From the NCBI RefSeq assembly GCF_000243715.2, contig NZ_AHMO02000008.1, positions 1,289,001 to 1,353,000 of the forward strand: a stretch of DNA of 64,000 nt, given 5' to 3'. The notes below the pieces were generated by a model that was not told where the DNA came from, ran no database searches, and saw only the letters and a program-made list of their open reading frames with translations. The translations under genes were made by a program, and so were the position numbers. Positions 19,120 to 28,088 of the stretch are shown here, piece after piece (the stretch's first letter is position 1; each line of letters begins with the position of its first letter). The DNA comes from Leptospira broomii serovar Hurstbridge str. 5399. GTDB taxonomy: Bacteria > Spirochaetota > Leptospiria > Leptospirales > Leptospiraceae.

Positions 19120-20421
19120 TTAGATCTTGATGGATAGAGAGAATATAAATTGACGGTCCAGTCTCGACATACTAGCTTCCCTGGGATAAACTGAGTCTCT
19201 CGAAAGTCGATACTGGTAAGTGAATCGAACCAGAAAAGTCTCGTTCGGAATATAATCCAAAGTCGTCGTCGTCCCGCCGGTTTGAAAACCGTGTACGGTT
19301 CCGGTTTGAACGATCATCTGCTCCCGGTCCACATATCTTTCGAGACGGGAGCCGATCCTCCATTCAGGTAAAAATCGATAGGCCACCCAAAGATTTCCGA
19401 CATATAGTTGGCGATAAGCGGAACTATCCCTATTTAAGTAGGCCGGCCCGTTGGGAAGATATATTAAGTCGCGATCGTCCGCTCTGCGCTGATATGCGAC
19501 GTCGAACGACGAAGCGATTATCCAAGTATCGGAAGGTTTCCATTCCGCGATAAAATTATTATAATAACGAACTTCCTTTGGAATCGGGGTCGGCAGCTCG
19601 TTTCCCATAAACGTATTCCATCGAAACATAAGGCTTTTCATTGGAGTCCACTCCAATCGAAATCCTCCGGAGACGTCCTTGTTATTGTCCGTTACGACTT
19701 GATAGCCGTTGTCCAAGTGTAATTGGTATTTCAATTTATCTGTGATTTTTCCGCTTAAACGAACACCGGAAACGTAATATGGTACGTTATCTAAGGAAAG
19801 GGCTCTCGTATAAACAAAGTTGTCGTGAGAGACCCAGGATTCATATCCCAAGTGTCCAAAATAAATACCCATATCCAACCACGTGGACTTACCAAGTTTG
19901 ATACCTCCGTAGGCCTCTTGCATATTACGAACTGAAAATTCGTTACTCGTTTTACCTGTTGTTCCTTCCCCGACGTAATTCGCCGCTACGGAAGTTCCGA
20001 ACTGAACGGCGAACCGTCCCCGATATTTATTCGTTTCAAAATTAGCGTCCAAATACGCCAAATTGATGTTGAATTCGTTGGTTCGCGTTGCCTGAGTAGT
20101 GTACGAAGCTTCCTTGGAATTTGGCCGATTAAAGCTTGCATTGTAGTAACTATCTACGAAAAATCCTAACTTCAAAGGAAACAAATTTGCAATATCCTTC
20201 GCGGTAAGAGACGGTTTCTTCTCAGATTCTACTTCAACTTGAAGTTCCTTTGAAGAATTAGAATCCGTCTCCTTCGTTTCAGACGGAACATTTTCCTTTT
20301 TCTCTGAAATTTTTAAGTCCTGCGAAGAAATAACCTTCTGATTTTCCTCAGAATAAAGAGAAGAACCGAGAACGAAAAATCCGAAGATACAGATCGCAAT
20401 GGATACTTTTAAATTGTTCAT
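19120..20421 (-). CDS. Putative outer-membrane beta-barrel porin (OmpL/BBP2-like)
   Basis: A 433-residue protein with a signal peptide (residues 1-24, VLGSSLYSEE). A Lys/Glu/Ser-rich linker of about 50 residues follows, then a long alternating-hydrophobicity region typical of barrel strands from about residue 85 (LGFFVDSYYNASFNRPN) to the C-terminus (FIFSLSIKI). The segments YLDANFETNKYRGRFAVQFG, AYGGIKLGKSTWLDMGIYFG and the many aromatic girdle residues resemble the putative porin-2 family. It may allow diffusion of small solutes across the outer membrane. The region to the divergent antiporter gene (about 270 bases) carries no other gene. Specificity unknown. Confidence 0.78.
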   Translation of the reverse strand: MNNLKVSIAICIFGFFVLGSSLYSEENQKVISSQDLKISEKKENVPSETKETDSNSSKELQVEVESEKKPSLTAKDIANLFPLKLGFFVDSYYNASFNRPNSKEASYTTQATRTNEFNINLAYLDANFETNKYRGRFAVQFGTSVAANYVGEGTTGKTSNEFSVRNMQEAYGGIKLGKSTWLDMGIYFGHLGYESWVSHDNFVYTRALSLDNVPYYVSGVRLSGKITDKLKYQLHLDNGYQVVTDNNKDVSGGFRLEWTPMKSLMFRWNTFMGNELPTPIPKEVRYYNNFIAEWKPSDTWIIASSFDVAYQRRADDRDLIYLPNGPAYLNRDSSAYRQLYVGNLWVAYRFLPEWRIGSRLERYVDREQMIVQTGTVHGFQTGGTTTTLDYIPNETFLVRFTYQYRLSRDSVYPREASMSRLDRQFIFSLSIKI

Positions 20422-20691
20422 ATTTTTTCGAAGCGGGATCGCAGCCTAACGCTCGGATTTAGGTTTCCGAGAATTATTCATAAATGGATCAAGTCCATTT
20501 ATTTTTATTGCGAGAAAGAATCTTAAGTTAAACCTAAAGTCGATACGATAGCATTAATATTTTAACGGTACAACTCTAGATTTTTTATGTATAACCGGAA
20601 TATTCTAAGTTTTAGAAAATTAAAAATCCACTTCCCATTAATCGGAAGTCGCCATACGTCCGAACAAAAAAGAATTACGAGGTAATTTCGA

Positions 20692-22488
20692 ATGGAACAG
20701 CAGAGCATTTTAATCACGGCGATTATTTTATTAGCAACGGCGGTCCTTTGCGTTCCCATATTTAAGAAATTAGGAATCGGATCCATCATCGGTTACGTAG
20801 CCGGAGGAATTCTAATCGGTCCGTATGGAATAAGATTAGTAACCGGAGGAACGGAAATACTTCATTTTGCGGAGTTCGGAGTCGTCTTACTGCTTTTCTT
20901 AATCGGTTTGGAACTTCGCCCACAAACCCTCTGGGTCCTTCGAAAACCTGTTTTCGGGATGGGTTTTGCACAAGTCGCGATTACATCCTGTATATTAACT
21001 TTTTTGATAGAATGGACGTTTCATATCGGATGGGTAGCCTCTTCTCTTTTAGGCCTGAGTCTTTCGCTTTCTTCTACAGCATTTGCACTCCAATCTTTGG
21101 CCGAAAAAAATCAGTTAACGACTGCGCACGGTAGATCGGCCTTTGCCATCCTATTATTCCAGGATCTTGCCGTAATTCCCGTCATGGCGATCCTACCTCT
21201 CGCTGCACTGAATAATTCCGTTACAGACCATCAGGTCGCCTTTGACTCTGCTAAATTCGGTTTAGCCTTATTTGCAATTCTATTAGTCGTTTTGGGAGGC
21301 CGTTACCTGACGCGACCCTTATTTCGGATTATCGCTTCTTCCGGGAACCATGAGATTTTCGTAGCGCTTTCCCTTCTGCTCGTCTTAGGAGTCGCCTTAG
21401 CTATGGAAATGGTCGGTCTATCGATGGCTCTTGGATCGTTTTTGGGAGGTGTGCTTCTAGCCGACTCCGAATATCGTCACGAGCTGGAAGCTAACTTGGA
21501 GCCGTTTAAGGGATTACTTCTTGGCCTATTCTTCTTGGCCGTAGGTATGTCTATGAATGTAAATATACTAGCAATGGATCCTTTTTTTATAATAGGGATT
21601 GCAATCGGCTTAATGTTCGTCAAAGGCTTAATTCTATATATCATCGGTAGATTCAATAATTTAAATAGCGAATCAGCTATAAACTTATCGTTAAATATAT
21701 CTCAGGGCGGGGAATTCGCTTTCGTTATTCTGAATGTAGCAGTTCAATTCGGAATTCTTAGTAAACAAATATCGGAATATTCCATCGTAGTCGTTACGAT
21801 ATCGATGCTTTTAACCCCGTTCTTTACGATTTTAAAAGAAAAGCTACTGGACCCTTATTTCAATCAGGAAGAGGAAATGCCCGCAGATGTAATCGACGAG
21901 AGAAATCGAGTCATCATCGCTGGGTTCGGTCGTGTCGGCCAAATCATCGGCAGGATGCTCTACGTGCATAAAATCGGATTCACCGCACTGGAGCATAATG
22001 CCGAGCAGGTTAGCGCCGCACGTAAATTCGGTCACAAAATCTATTACGGAGATGCAAGTCGATTGGATCTGCTAGTCTCGGCAGGAGCCGCCCAGGCTGA
22101 TATTCTGATTCTGGCCGTGCAGGATATGGAATTATCCCTAAAGATTGCGGAACTCGTGAAGAAAAATTTCCCTAATCTCCAGATCATCGCTCGCGCAAGA
22201 AACAGAGCCCATTATTTTAATCTAATGGATCTGGGAGTGGAGACGATCCGTAGGGACACGTTTGCTTCGTCACTCGAGATAGGTGGGGAGGTCCTGATGG
22301 AACTGGGTTTCTTACCGTCGGAGGTGGAAGCGATTCTGCAGAAATTTAGAGATTACGACGAAGAAATGTTATTAGGACAATACAAAGTTCGCCATAATGA
22401 AAAAGAGCTCATCGCATTTTCTAAGAATGCGGTCAAGCAGTTGGAAGAAGCGTTTGCAGCCGATAGACTGGAAAAAGAAGCTTCCTAA
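20692..22488 (+). CDS. CPA2-family cation:proton antiporter with C-terminal TrkA-N domain (KefB/C-like)
   Basis: A 598-residue membrane transporter. The N-terminal about 380 residues hold roughly 12 helices with CPA2 features, such as GYVAGGILIGPYG, FLIGLELRPQ and ALSLSLSSTAFALQSLAEK. From about residue 400 comes a cytosolic RCK/TrkA-N Rossmann domain with an intact dinucleotide motif (VIIAGFGRVGQIIGRML) and YYGDASRLDLLVSAGAAQAD. Family members exchange K+ or Na+ for H+ and are gated by nucleotide or glutathione conjugates. The ATG at 20692 has GAGG nine bases upstream. A second, diverged member of the family lies at 61032-62804. Confidence 0.9.
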   Translation: MEQQSILITAIILLATAVLCVPIFKKLGIGSIIGYVAGGILIGPYGIRLVTGGTEILHFAEFGVVLLLFLIGLELRPQTLWVLRKPVFGMGFAQVAITSCILTFLIEWTFHIGWVASSLLGLSLSLSSTAFALQSLAEKNQLTTAHGRSAFAILLFQDLAVIPVMAILPLAALNNSVTDHQVAFDSAKFGLALFAILLVVLGGRYLTRPLFRIIASSGNHEIFVALSLLLVLGVALAMEMVGLSMALGSFLGGVLLADSEYRHELEANLEPFKGLLLGLFFLAVGMSMNVNILAMDPFFIIGIAIGLMFVKGLILYIIGRFNNLNSESAINLSLNISQGGEFAFVILNVAVQFGILSKQISEYSIVVVTISMLLTPFFTILKEKLLDPYFNQEEEMPADVIDERNRVIIAGFGRVGQIIGRMLYVHKIGFTALEHNAEQVSAARKFGHKIYYGDASRLDLLVSAGAAQADILILAVQDMELSLKIAELVKKNFPNLQIIARARNRAHYFNLMDLGVETIRRDTFASSLEIGGEVLMELGFLPSEVEAILQKFRDYDEEMLLGQYKVRHNEKELIAFSKNAVKQLEEAFAADRLEKEAS

Positions 22489-22543
22489 CCGATTTGTTAA
22501 TTTAAAGTTTCTCTGATTGATTGAAAGAACGACCAACTCTTAA

Positions 22544-23803
22544 ATGAAAAAAAATAGCATTCCGTTTCTCTTTTCTATCGTTTTCTTTGTAAACGTGCTA
22601 CTACCGGTTACACCACGTTCGGATACGATTTGGAACGTCCCGACCGGGATGAGTATTATTCTACATGGCGATACCAACTTGGATGAGTTCCAGGACTTGC
22701 GCAAAGAGTTCACGGATTACGGTTTAATAAATCTCAAAGGTAAAGAGTATAATATTTTTCCGATCGGAGTTTCGATTCTAGCGATTCCGCAATTATTCCT
22801 GATGACCCAAATAAACGGTTCGAAAGAAATATTAAACCATTCTATCGAGGCGGGAAAGTTCGTCGCGGCTGGATGGATGGCTCTGGCAACGGTATTCATC
22901 TTCTTAGGATTTAAAAAGAAATTCGGTTATCAAAAAGCGCTTTATTTCGCCATTCTCTTTGCATTTGCGACCCCGACATTGTCGACGGGGGGTCGGGCCA
23001 TTTGGCAGCAGAGCGGCGCGCTTCTACTTAATACGATGTTAATGTATATTCTAATTCGAGGAATTTACGGAAAGAAAGAACTGCTCTGGATCGGATTGAT
23101 CTGCGGCTTCGCAATATGGGTTCGCCCCACCACCCTTTTGGTTTCCATTCCGACATTTTTCTTTCTATTACTTAGGGAGAGAAGAAAGGTAGTCTGGGTG
23201 TTTGTTACTGCGATCCCGGTTTTTCTTCTTTTTATGTATTATACTTTTGACATATATGAAAGTTTTTTACCGGCTTATTATTCGAATCATTCTGCTCGAA
23301 TTTTCCGATTCGAAAAATTCGGAGAAGCTTTTGCCGGATTACTTTTTAGTCCCAACAGAGGATTATTTATCTGGTCGCCTTTCCTGGCTTTATCGATTCT
23401 AGGGATTCTACGAATTAACAAAGATCAGGATTCGCCTATTTCAATCCTATTTCTGATCTGCATGGCGCTGCACTTGATTCTCCTTTCCAGCTTCGATATG
23501 TGGTGGGGAGGTCATTCCATCGGGCCGAGATTGTTAACGGAAACGATTCCATTCTTTCTATGGTTTACCTTAAAAGGTGTATTACAACTTTCTGAACATA
23601 TTCGATCGAACAAAGCCGTTCGAACTTTCTGGCTTATCGCCTGCCTATTAAGTTTTATTTTTCATTTTCGAGCATCGGCGGATTTAGGTCCGACTATCTG
23701 GAATAGAAGCCCACAAAGTATAGATGCAAACCCCTCCCGAGTTTGGGATTGGCACGACCCGCAATTTTTGAGCGGCGATCACGCATTAAAGTTTATTTTA
23801 TAA
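22544..23803 (+). CDS. Multi-pass membrane protein, GT-C glycosyltransferase-like
   Basis: A 419-residue integral membrane protein with around ten hydrophobic segments. The first large extracytoplasmic loop contains SDTIWNVPTGMSIIL and a DTNLDEF acidic motif, the place where GT-C (PMT/ArnT-like) enzymes keep catalytic acidic residues. A second loop has SPNRGLFIWSPF, and a later one MWWGGHSIGPRLLTET, also common in this group. Such enzymes use lipid-linked sugars to modify proteins or lipids. Substrate and activity are not assignable. It follows the antiporter gene after 55 bases on the same strand. Confidence 0.65.
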   Translation: MKKNSIPFLFSIVFFVNVLLPVTPRSDTIWNVPTGMSIILHGDTNLDEFQDLRKEFTDYGLINLKGKEYNIFPIGVSILAIPQLFLMTQINGSKEILNHSIEAGKFVAAGWMALATVFIFLGFKKKFGYQKALYFAILFAFATPTLSTGGRAIWQQSGALLLNTMLMYILIRGIYGKKELLWIGLICGFAIWVRPTTLLVSIPTFFFLLLRERRKVVWVFVTAIPVFLLFMYYTFDIYESFLPAYYSNHSARIFRFEKFGEAFAGLLFSPNRGLFIWSPFLALSILGILRINKDQDSPISILFLICMALHLILLSSFDMWWGGHSIGPRLLTETIPFFLWFTLKGVLQLSEHIRSNKAVRTFWLIACLLSFIFHFRASADLGPTIWNRSPQSIDANPSRVWDWHDPQFLSGDHALKFIL

Positions 23804-23916
23804 AGTATTCAAACCGTATAACGGTAGGCGATTCGAAGACGGCGGGTCCAGAAGATCGTTGCGATGCGGGTATTTTTAAGGAAAGATCTTAGGATCCGGG
23901 CTGAAGTGAGAAACTT

Positions 23917-23987
23917 GCGGGCAGAGGGACTCGAACCCTCACTAGAAGCTTGGAAGGCTACGGTGCTAGCCATTACACCATGCCCGC
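23917..23987 (-). tRNA. tRNA-Gly (anticodon UCC)
   Basis: Reading the minus strand, a 71-base cloverleaf is complete. The acceptor arms GCGGGCA and TGCCCGC pair perfectly. The D-arm is GTGT...GCAC, and the anticodon loop CTTCCAA carries TCC (decoding GGA) in a stem with one T-T mismatch. The T-arm is GAGGG-TTCGAGT-CCCTC. No 3' CCA is encoded. It lies on the opposite strand between two plus-strand genes. The 113 bases between the preceding stop and the tRNA show nothing else. Confidence 0.95.
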
Positions 23988-24022
23988 GATAAGATAGGGA
24001 TAGTTTTTTGTTGGTTAGGAGG

Positions 24023-25576
24023 ATGTCAATCGAAAAGAATGATTTTTGTATGTGGGAAATTGAGTTGGGAAATTGGGAGAAGGATCTCCCCGGTTTTTGG
24101 AAGTATCGAAAAGAGTTCGAACGAATCAGTCACCTTAGAAATATTTTGAGCGTTCTCCATTGGGACATGGAAGTCACCTTACCGGAAGCAGGACAAGAAG
24201 AGCGAGCTGAGCAGATCGGATTGCTTTCCGGAATGGCTCACGAAGCATTTACAATCGATACTTTTAAAGCGTTAGCGGAGAAAGCTTTCGAAGAAAACAA
24301 TAAACGAAATCTCCCTGGAAAGGAACTGCGAAGCAGGGAATTAGAACTTTTGTTCAGGGATCTAAAACGTGCGTCTTCCGTTCCAAGTTCTTGGGTAGAA
24401 AAGTTTGCAAAGCTAACTAGCCAAGCGCATTCGGTTTGGACCGAAGCAAGGAAAAAAAATGATTCAACGGCTTTTATTCAAATACTCCAAGAGTTACTGG
24501 ATTTAACTCTTCAAAAAACGGATTATCTCGGTTATGAAACCGAAGCTTACGATTCCTTATTGGAGGATTACGAAGCAGGTGCAAGGGCCGAATCGTTAGA
24601 CAGTCTGTTTGAAAGTCTTCGTAAATCTCTCGTTCCTCTCGTTAGTAAATCTAGAGACGTAAGTTCTCCGTTTAAAGGAAGATTTCCTGTTTCCTTGCAG
24701 AAACCTTTTAACGAACGATTGCCTGAACTACTCGGTTTACCGAAAAATATTTCCCGATTGGATGCAAGCGCTCATCCATTTTCCACCTCGCTGGGCTCCT
24801 TTGATAAACGAATAACGACAAGATATGACGAAGACGATCCCCTTTCCTCGGTATATTCTGTCCTACATGAAACAGGACATGCGCTTTATGAAACGGGAAT
24901 TTCGTTAATAGAAGGCGCTTATTCTCCATTAAAGGATTCCGCTTCACTCGGACTCCACGAATCGCAAAGTAGACTCTGGGAAAACCAAGTAGGGCGATCT
25001 AGGGAGTTTTGGGAGGCAGTATATCCTAGGTTTGTCGGCGGCTTGAATATTTCCGAAAGAGATCTTCCTTTCGCTATGTTGTATAAATTCGTGAATAGAG
25101 CAAAGCCTTCGCTTATCCGGGTAGAAGCGGATCAAGTCACCTATAATCTGCATATAATCCTTCGATTTCGATTAGAGCGGGCGCTATTACGAAAGGAACT
25201 GAAGCTCCAAGATCTATCGGAAGCTTGGAATGCCGGAATGAAGGAATTACTCGGAATTGAAGTACCAAATGACAGCCAAGGTTATCTTCAAGACGTCCAT
25301 TGGAGTAGCGGCGCTTTTGGATACTTCCCTACCTATACATTAGGAAATATCTATGCAGCGCAACTTTATTCCTGTTTCCTATCCAAGCATCCTAATTTTC
25401 CGAATGAATTGCGCGGAGGAAAGACTGCAACGCTACTTCGATGGTTACGCGAAAACGTTCATCAAAAAGGCAGAAAATTTCAAGCGGATGAGATCGTCAG
25501 TCAAGCAACGGGCGAAGGTCCAAACGCAAAATACTTAATAGATTATCTTTCTTCAAAGATAGAGGAACAGGAGTAA
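24023..25576 (+). CDS. M32 family metallocarboxypeptidase (carboxypeptidase Taq-like)
   Basis: Zinc carboxypeptidase of about 517 residues, all-helical, that trims C-terminal residues from peptides in the cytoplasm. The zinc motif HETGH is at residues 282-286 (VLHETGHALYETG), followed by the expected third-ligand segment LGLHESQSRLWENQVGRS. The family-typical LHWDMEVTLPEAGQEERAEQ near the N-terminus and IRVEADQVTYNLHIILRF are also present. The start is uncertain: ATG 24023 directly abuts AGGAGG, which is too close for a normal ribosome binding site. TTG 24008 and ATG 24050 are in frame. A small gene follows three bases after the stop. Confidence 0.9.
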   Translation: MSIEKNDFCMWEIELGNWEKDLPGFWKYRKEFERISHLRNILSVLHWDMEVTLPEAGQEERAEQIGLLSGMAHEAFTIDTFKALAEKAFEENNKRNLPGKELRSRELELLFRDLKRASSVPSSWVEKFAKLTSQAHSVWTEARKKNDSTAFIQILQELLDLTLQKTDYLGYETEAYDSLLEDYEAGARAESLDSLFESLRKSLVPLVSKSRDVSSPFKGRFPVSLQKPFNERLPELLGLPKNISRLDASAHPFSTSLGSFDKRITTRYDEDDPLSSVYSVLHETGHALYETGISLIEGAYSPLKDSASLGLHESQSRLWENQVGRSREFWEAVYPRFVGGLNISERDLPFAMLYKFVNRAKPSLIRVEADQVTYNLHIILRFRLERALLRKELKLQDLSEAWNAGMKELLGIEVPNDSQGYLQDVHWSSGAFGYFPTYTLGNIYAAQLYSCFLSKHPNFPNELRGGKTATLLRWLRENVHQKGRKFQADEIVSQATGEGPNAKYLIDYLSSKIEEQE

Positions 25577-25579
25577 TAT

Positions 25580-25918
25580 ATGAGCCAAGAAGAAGACGAA
25601 GAACTAACTCTAAAATCGTTCGAAGAACTATCTTTTTTCGATAACTTAGCTCTTCATTACCTTTGTAACGAGACACCACCCCAAACTTTGGCGTTAGCCT
25701 TTATGGTTGGTGATAAAAAAGTTTGCGGTTCGATGCTCGGGGTTTTGGAACCTAAAAGGAGAGCCTTTGTCCATGACCTTATGACAAAGCAGCAAGATAT
25801 GCCTATCGAAAAGAAGCATGCTGCAGCTCAGGGATTGCTAATCATAGCCGAAGGTTTAATTACTAGAAAGTTAATTCGCAAACAAGGTAAATTTTACTTT
25901 GGAACGGAAAGGCAATAA
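25580..25918 (+). CDS. Small hypothetical protein, FliG middle-domain-like
   Basis: A 112-residue protein whose start lies three bases past the M32 stop, with GGAG six bases upstream, so it is probably co-translated. The segment PPQTLALAFMVGDKKVCGSMLGVLEPKRRAFVHDLM resembles the PQT-x-AL...L motif of the FliG middle domain, a small helical module. The C-terminus (EGLITRKLIRKQGKFYFG) reads like a helix-hairpin. The likeness is weak and it has no flagellar neighbours, so the family assignment is tentative. Confidence 0.55.
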   Translation: MSQEEDEELTLKSFEELSFFDNLALHYLCNETPPQTLALAFMVGDKKVCGSMLGVLEPKRRAFVHDLMTKQQDMPIEKKHAAAQGLLIIAEGLITRKLIRKQGKFYFGTERQ

Positions 25919-25997
25919 CCGGATTATATAATGATAAATTTCCGAGCAAATTAATCCGTTCCAACGTAAAATCGTAAATCTCGATAGTATCGCATCG

Positions 25998-26807
25998 CTA
26001 CAGTAGGGGCCTGCCGAGCAAAGCATTCATAAAGACCCCGCTAGTCAAGAAAGCCAAAGTGACTCCCGCGTACTTGATGCTTTTTTGCGACCAATCCCTT
26101 TTGATTGCTATCAAAGCAAATAAGGGTAAGATCTGAAGTGCATGAATTCCCACAAAATGCGCAATCCTAATATCACCGCCGTTGCGACTCCAATTCAAAA
26201 ACGGAAGACCTTCGCCTCCGTCGGATACACCGACGGAATGCGAGAAAATCGCGGTCATATAGGAGCCTATCAAAGATGCAAAGACAAATACCCATAATGA
26301 AATTCGAATCGCGGTTTTTAACCTAATATCTAATCCTTTAATCGGGTTGCTAAACTTACGATCAATCAGGATGGCGGCAGGAATGACCGGATAAATAAAC
26401 AATCCCATAACGCCATAAATGATCGAATTCAAAATCGTAGATTGATTAAAGTGGGACGGAACGCCTCTCGCAGCTTGAACAGTGATTAGAAAGAGCTCGA
26501 CCCCCATTCCGACGACGAAGTATTTTTCAACTCGGTCCCGAAACTTAGGATATTCCTGCAGATAGTCTAGAATCCATCCCATCGTCCAAAGAAAGATCCA
26601 GATAGAAATTGCAAACTTAACCGGTTTGATCCATGGATTAATCCCGGATATAGTTCTATTATCAAATCCCATGAGTAGGAAATATGCCGGTAGCACCAAT
26701 ATACCGATGATGCCGCCGAAAAAGGAAAGAGGCCGATTACTTCTTAAAGTAGAAAGAAAATCTTCCGACTCTCGCAATAATGGAAAGGCGATGCTATAAG
26801 TTGACAT
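25998..26807 (-). CDS. Multi-pass membrane protein
   Basis: A 269-residue polytopic membrane protein with about seven hydrophobic segments and a conserved-looking loop FDNRTISGINPWIKPVKFAISIWIF. A short IFSHSVGV...LPFLNWSRNGGDIRIAHFVGIHALQ segment contains His residues that may bind a ligand. The family is not recognised with certainty. The ATG at 26807 has a strong AAAGGAGG seven bases upstream and overlaps the ABA4-like gene by 14 bases. The frame extends further to 26837 without a ribosome binding site. The two genes form an operon divergent from a TetR gene. Confidence 0.75.
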   Translation of the reverse strand: MSTYSIAFPLLRESEDFLSTLRSNRPLSFFGGIIGILVLPAYFLLMGFDNRTISGINPWIKPVKFAISIWIFLWTMGWILDYLQEYPKFRDRVEKYFVVGMGVELFLITVQAARGVPSHFNQSTILNSIIYGVMGLFIYPVIPAAILIDRKFSNPIKGLDIRLKTAIRISLWVFVFASLIGSYMTAIFSHSVGVSDGGEGLPFLNWSRNGGDIRIAHFVGIHALQILPLFALIAIKRDWSQKSIKYAGVTLAFLTSGVFMNALLGRPLL

Positions 26808-27219
26808 TGAATCCTCCTTTAATGATACGTATAACATAGAATATTAAAAAACCGATTGGTCCAACCATAAGAGTAAGAAACAGACAGGGGATAAGAATCC
26901 ATCGGGAAAGTCCGACCGATTCCGCCTCTTTCGTTTCCCAAATTCCCAATAATAAATCGAAAGCGAGATAATGTACCCAACCGGCTAAGAGAACCCAAGA
27001 ATTAGAAAACAATGCAGCAACTCCGGCAAGAGATTGAAAATTCCCGTCCGATCCTCTGTTAGTCGCCAATATTAAGAAGTAGGCGGCCGAAAGTATTGCC
27101 GACCATAAACCGCTACGAACCAGGACTTTAGTGAGTTTCAAATTCGGTAAGATAGCAAGTAACAACCACCCTACTAGTGAAAAACGACTAAGAACCGTAA
27201 AAACCAACTCCACAGACAT
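26794..27219 (-). CDS. ABA4-like (DUF4281) membrane protein
   Basis: A 141-residue membrane protein with four hydrophobic segments. The segments GWVHYLAFDLLLGIWE and LTLMVGPIGFLIFYVIR match the hallmark of the ABA4-like family: a His-containing W-H-Y-L-x-F-D motif and a GPxG helix. Plant ABA4 acts in neoxanthin formation; bacterial members are uncharacterised. The ATG at 27219 follows GAGG at suitable spacing; the frame continues upstream to 27279 but that part is not membrane-like. First gene of an operon with the membrane protein gene 25998-26807. The operator repeats in the intergenic gap suggest control by the divergent TetR protein. Confidence 0.75.
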   Translation of the reverse strand: MSVELVFTVLSRFSLVGWLLLAILPNLKLTKVLVRSGLWSAILSAAYFLILATNRGSDGNFQSLAGVAALFSNSWVLLAGWVHYLAFDLLLGIWETKEAESVGLSRWILIPCLFLTLMVGPIGFLIFYVIRIIKGGFNVNL

Positions 27220-27286
27220 ATTAACCTCTATTTTCCCAAATACGAAAATGGGAAATACTTGTCCCAATTCGGATAGCATTAAGGAA

Positions 27287-27318
27287 TGTTACTATCGGTA
27301 ACACCTGATGTTACCGAT
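27287..27318. promoter_or_regulatory. Candidate TetR operator, three half-sites
   Basis: Three half-sites lie on an 11-base step: TGTTAC (27287-27292), GTAACA (27298-27303) and TGTTAC (27309-27314). Sites 1 and 2 form TGTTAC-TATCG-GTAACA. Sites 2 and 3 form a perfect 10-base-arm palindrome ATCGGTAACA-CCTGA-TGTTACCGAT (27294-27318). They lie in the gap between the TetR gene and the divergent ABA4-like gene. The regulator is inferred from position. Confidence 0.72.
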
Positions 27319-27343
27319 GTCAACATTTTTTTAGGAAATTTTT

Positions 27344-27982
27344 ATGCCCGCAAAAAAAAAGACTAAAAAGCCGGAGCGCGCATACCATCACGGTAACTTA
27401 GCGGAAACGTTAAAGGCTCTAGCTTTAAAGAGATTAGAAGAGAGTAAAGATTCCGCCTTTACCATTCGCGAAATAGCAAGGGAAGCCGGAGTCAGTCACG
27501 CGGCTGCATATCGCCATTTTCCTTCTCGAAGAGATCTTCTGGCGGAAATTTCAAAGGACGGATTCATAGGGATTACAAAAGCTTTTTTAGAGGCTGAAGC
27601 AACTGCAATCCCCGGAGATTCGATCGATCGACTTGAAAAAATTGGAATAGCCTACGTATCGTTTTGCGTGGAGAACCCGGGATATTATAGAGCTATGTGG
27701 CATACTGATCTCGGTCCCAAAGATGATCTATTGGAGTTACAAGAAGCTGGTAAGGGGGCTTTTCTCAGACTATGGGAGACGGTTTTAGCCTGCCATGAAG
27801 AGCAGGTATCTGATTATCCTCCCGTAGAAATGGCTTCCGCCGCATGGTCGATTGTTCACGGTTTTTCAACTTTAATAAATGAACAACAACTTACTTACAA
27901 CTTAGGTTTAACCCGAAACAACGCGAAAGATGCCGCGAAAACCTTAGTCAGATTGCTAATGAATGGAATTCGAAAACGGTAA
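27344..27982 (+). CDS. TetR/AcrR family transcriptional regulator
   Basis: A 212-residue regulator. The N-terminal helix-turn-helix contains FTIREIAREAGVSHAAAYRHFPSRRDLLAEI, preceded by a Lys-rich start and AETLKALALKRL. The C-terminal domain (VENPGYYRAMWH...AAWSIVHGFSTLINEQQL) resembles the WHG-type TetR C-terminal domain. The ATG at 27344 follows AGGA with normal spacing. It is divergent from the ABA4-like/membrane operon, with inverted repeats at 27287-27318 between them. It probably represses itself and the operon; the inducer is unknown. Confidence 0.88.
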   Translation: MPAKKKTKKPERAYHHGNLAETLKALALKRLEESKDSAFTIREIAREAGVSHAAAYRHFPSRRDLLAEISKDGFIGITKAFLEAEATAIPGDSIDRLEKIGIAYVSFCVENPGYYRAMWHTDLGPKDDLLELQEAGKGAFLRLWETVLACHEEQVSDYPPVEMASAAWSIVHGFSTLINEQQLTYNLGLTRNNAKDAAKTLVRLLMNGIRKR

Positions 27983-28088
27983 AAGATTCCTCGAAAGTTA
28001 AGTCGCAAATTACTATTTAGGTCGTAAGGTTTTATTTCGTAGGACCGTCTTAGCGCCCCTCGATCGAATTTTAATCCGATTCTAAAGC

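Noticed and set aside
22717..22899. Antisense frames inside membrane-protein and enzyme genes throughout the window
   Set aside because: Each lies fully inside a better-supported gene, has no motif, and follows from the codon pattern of the real gene.
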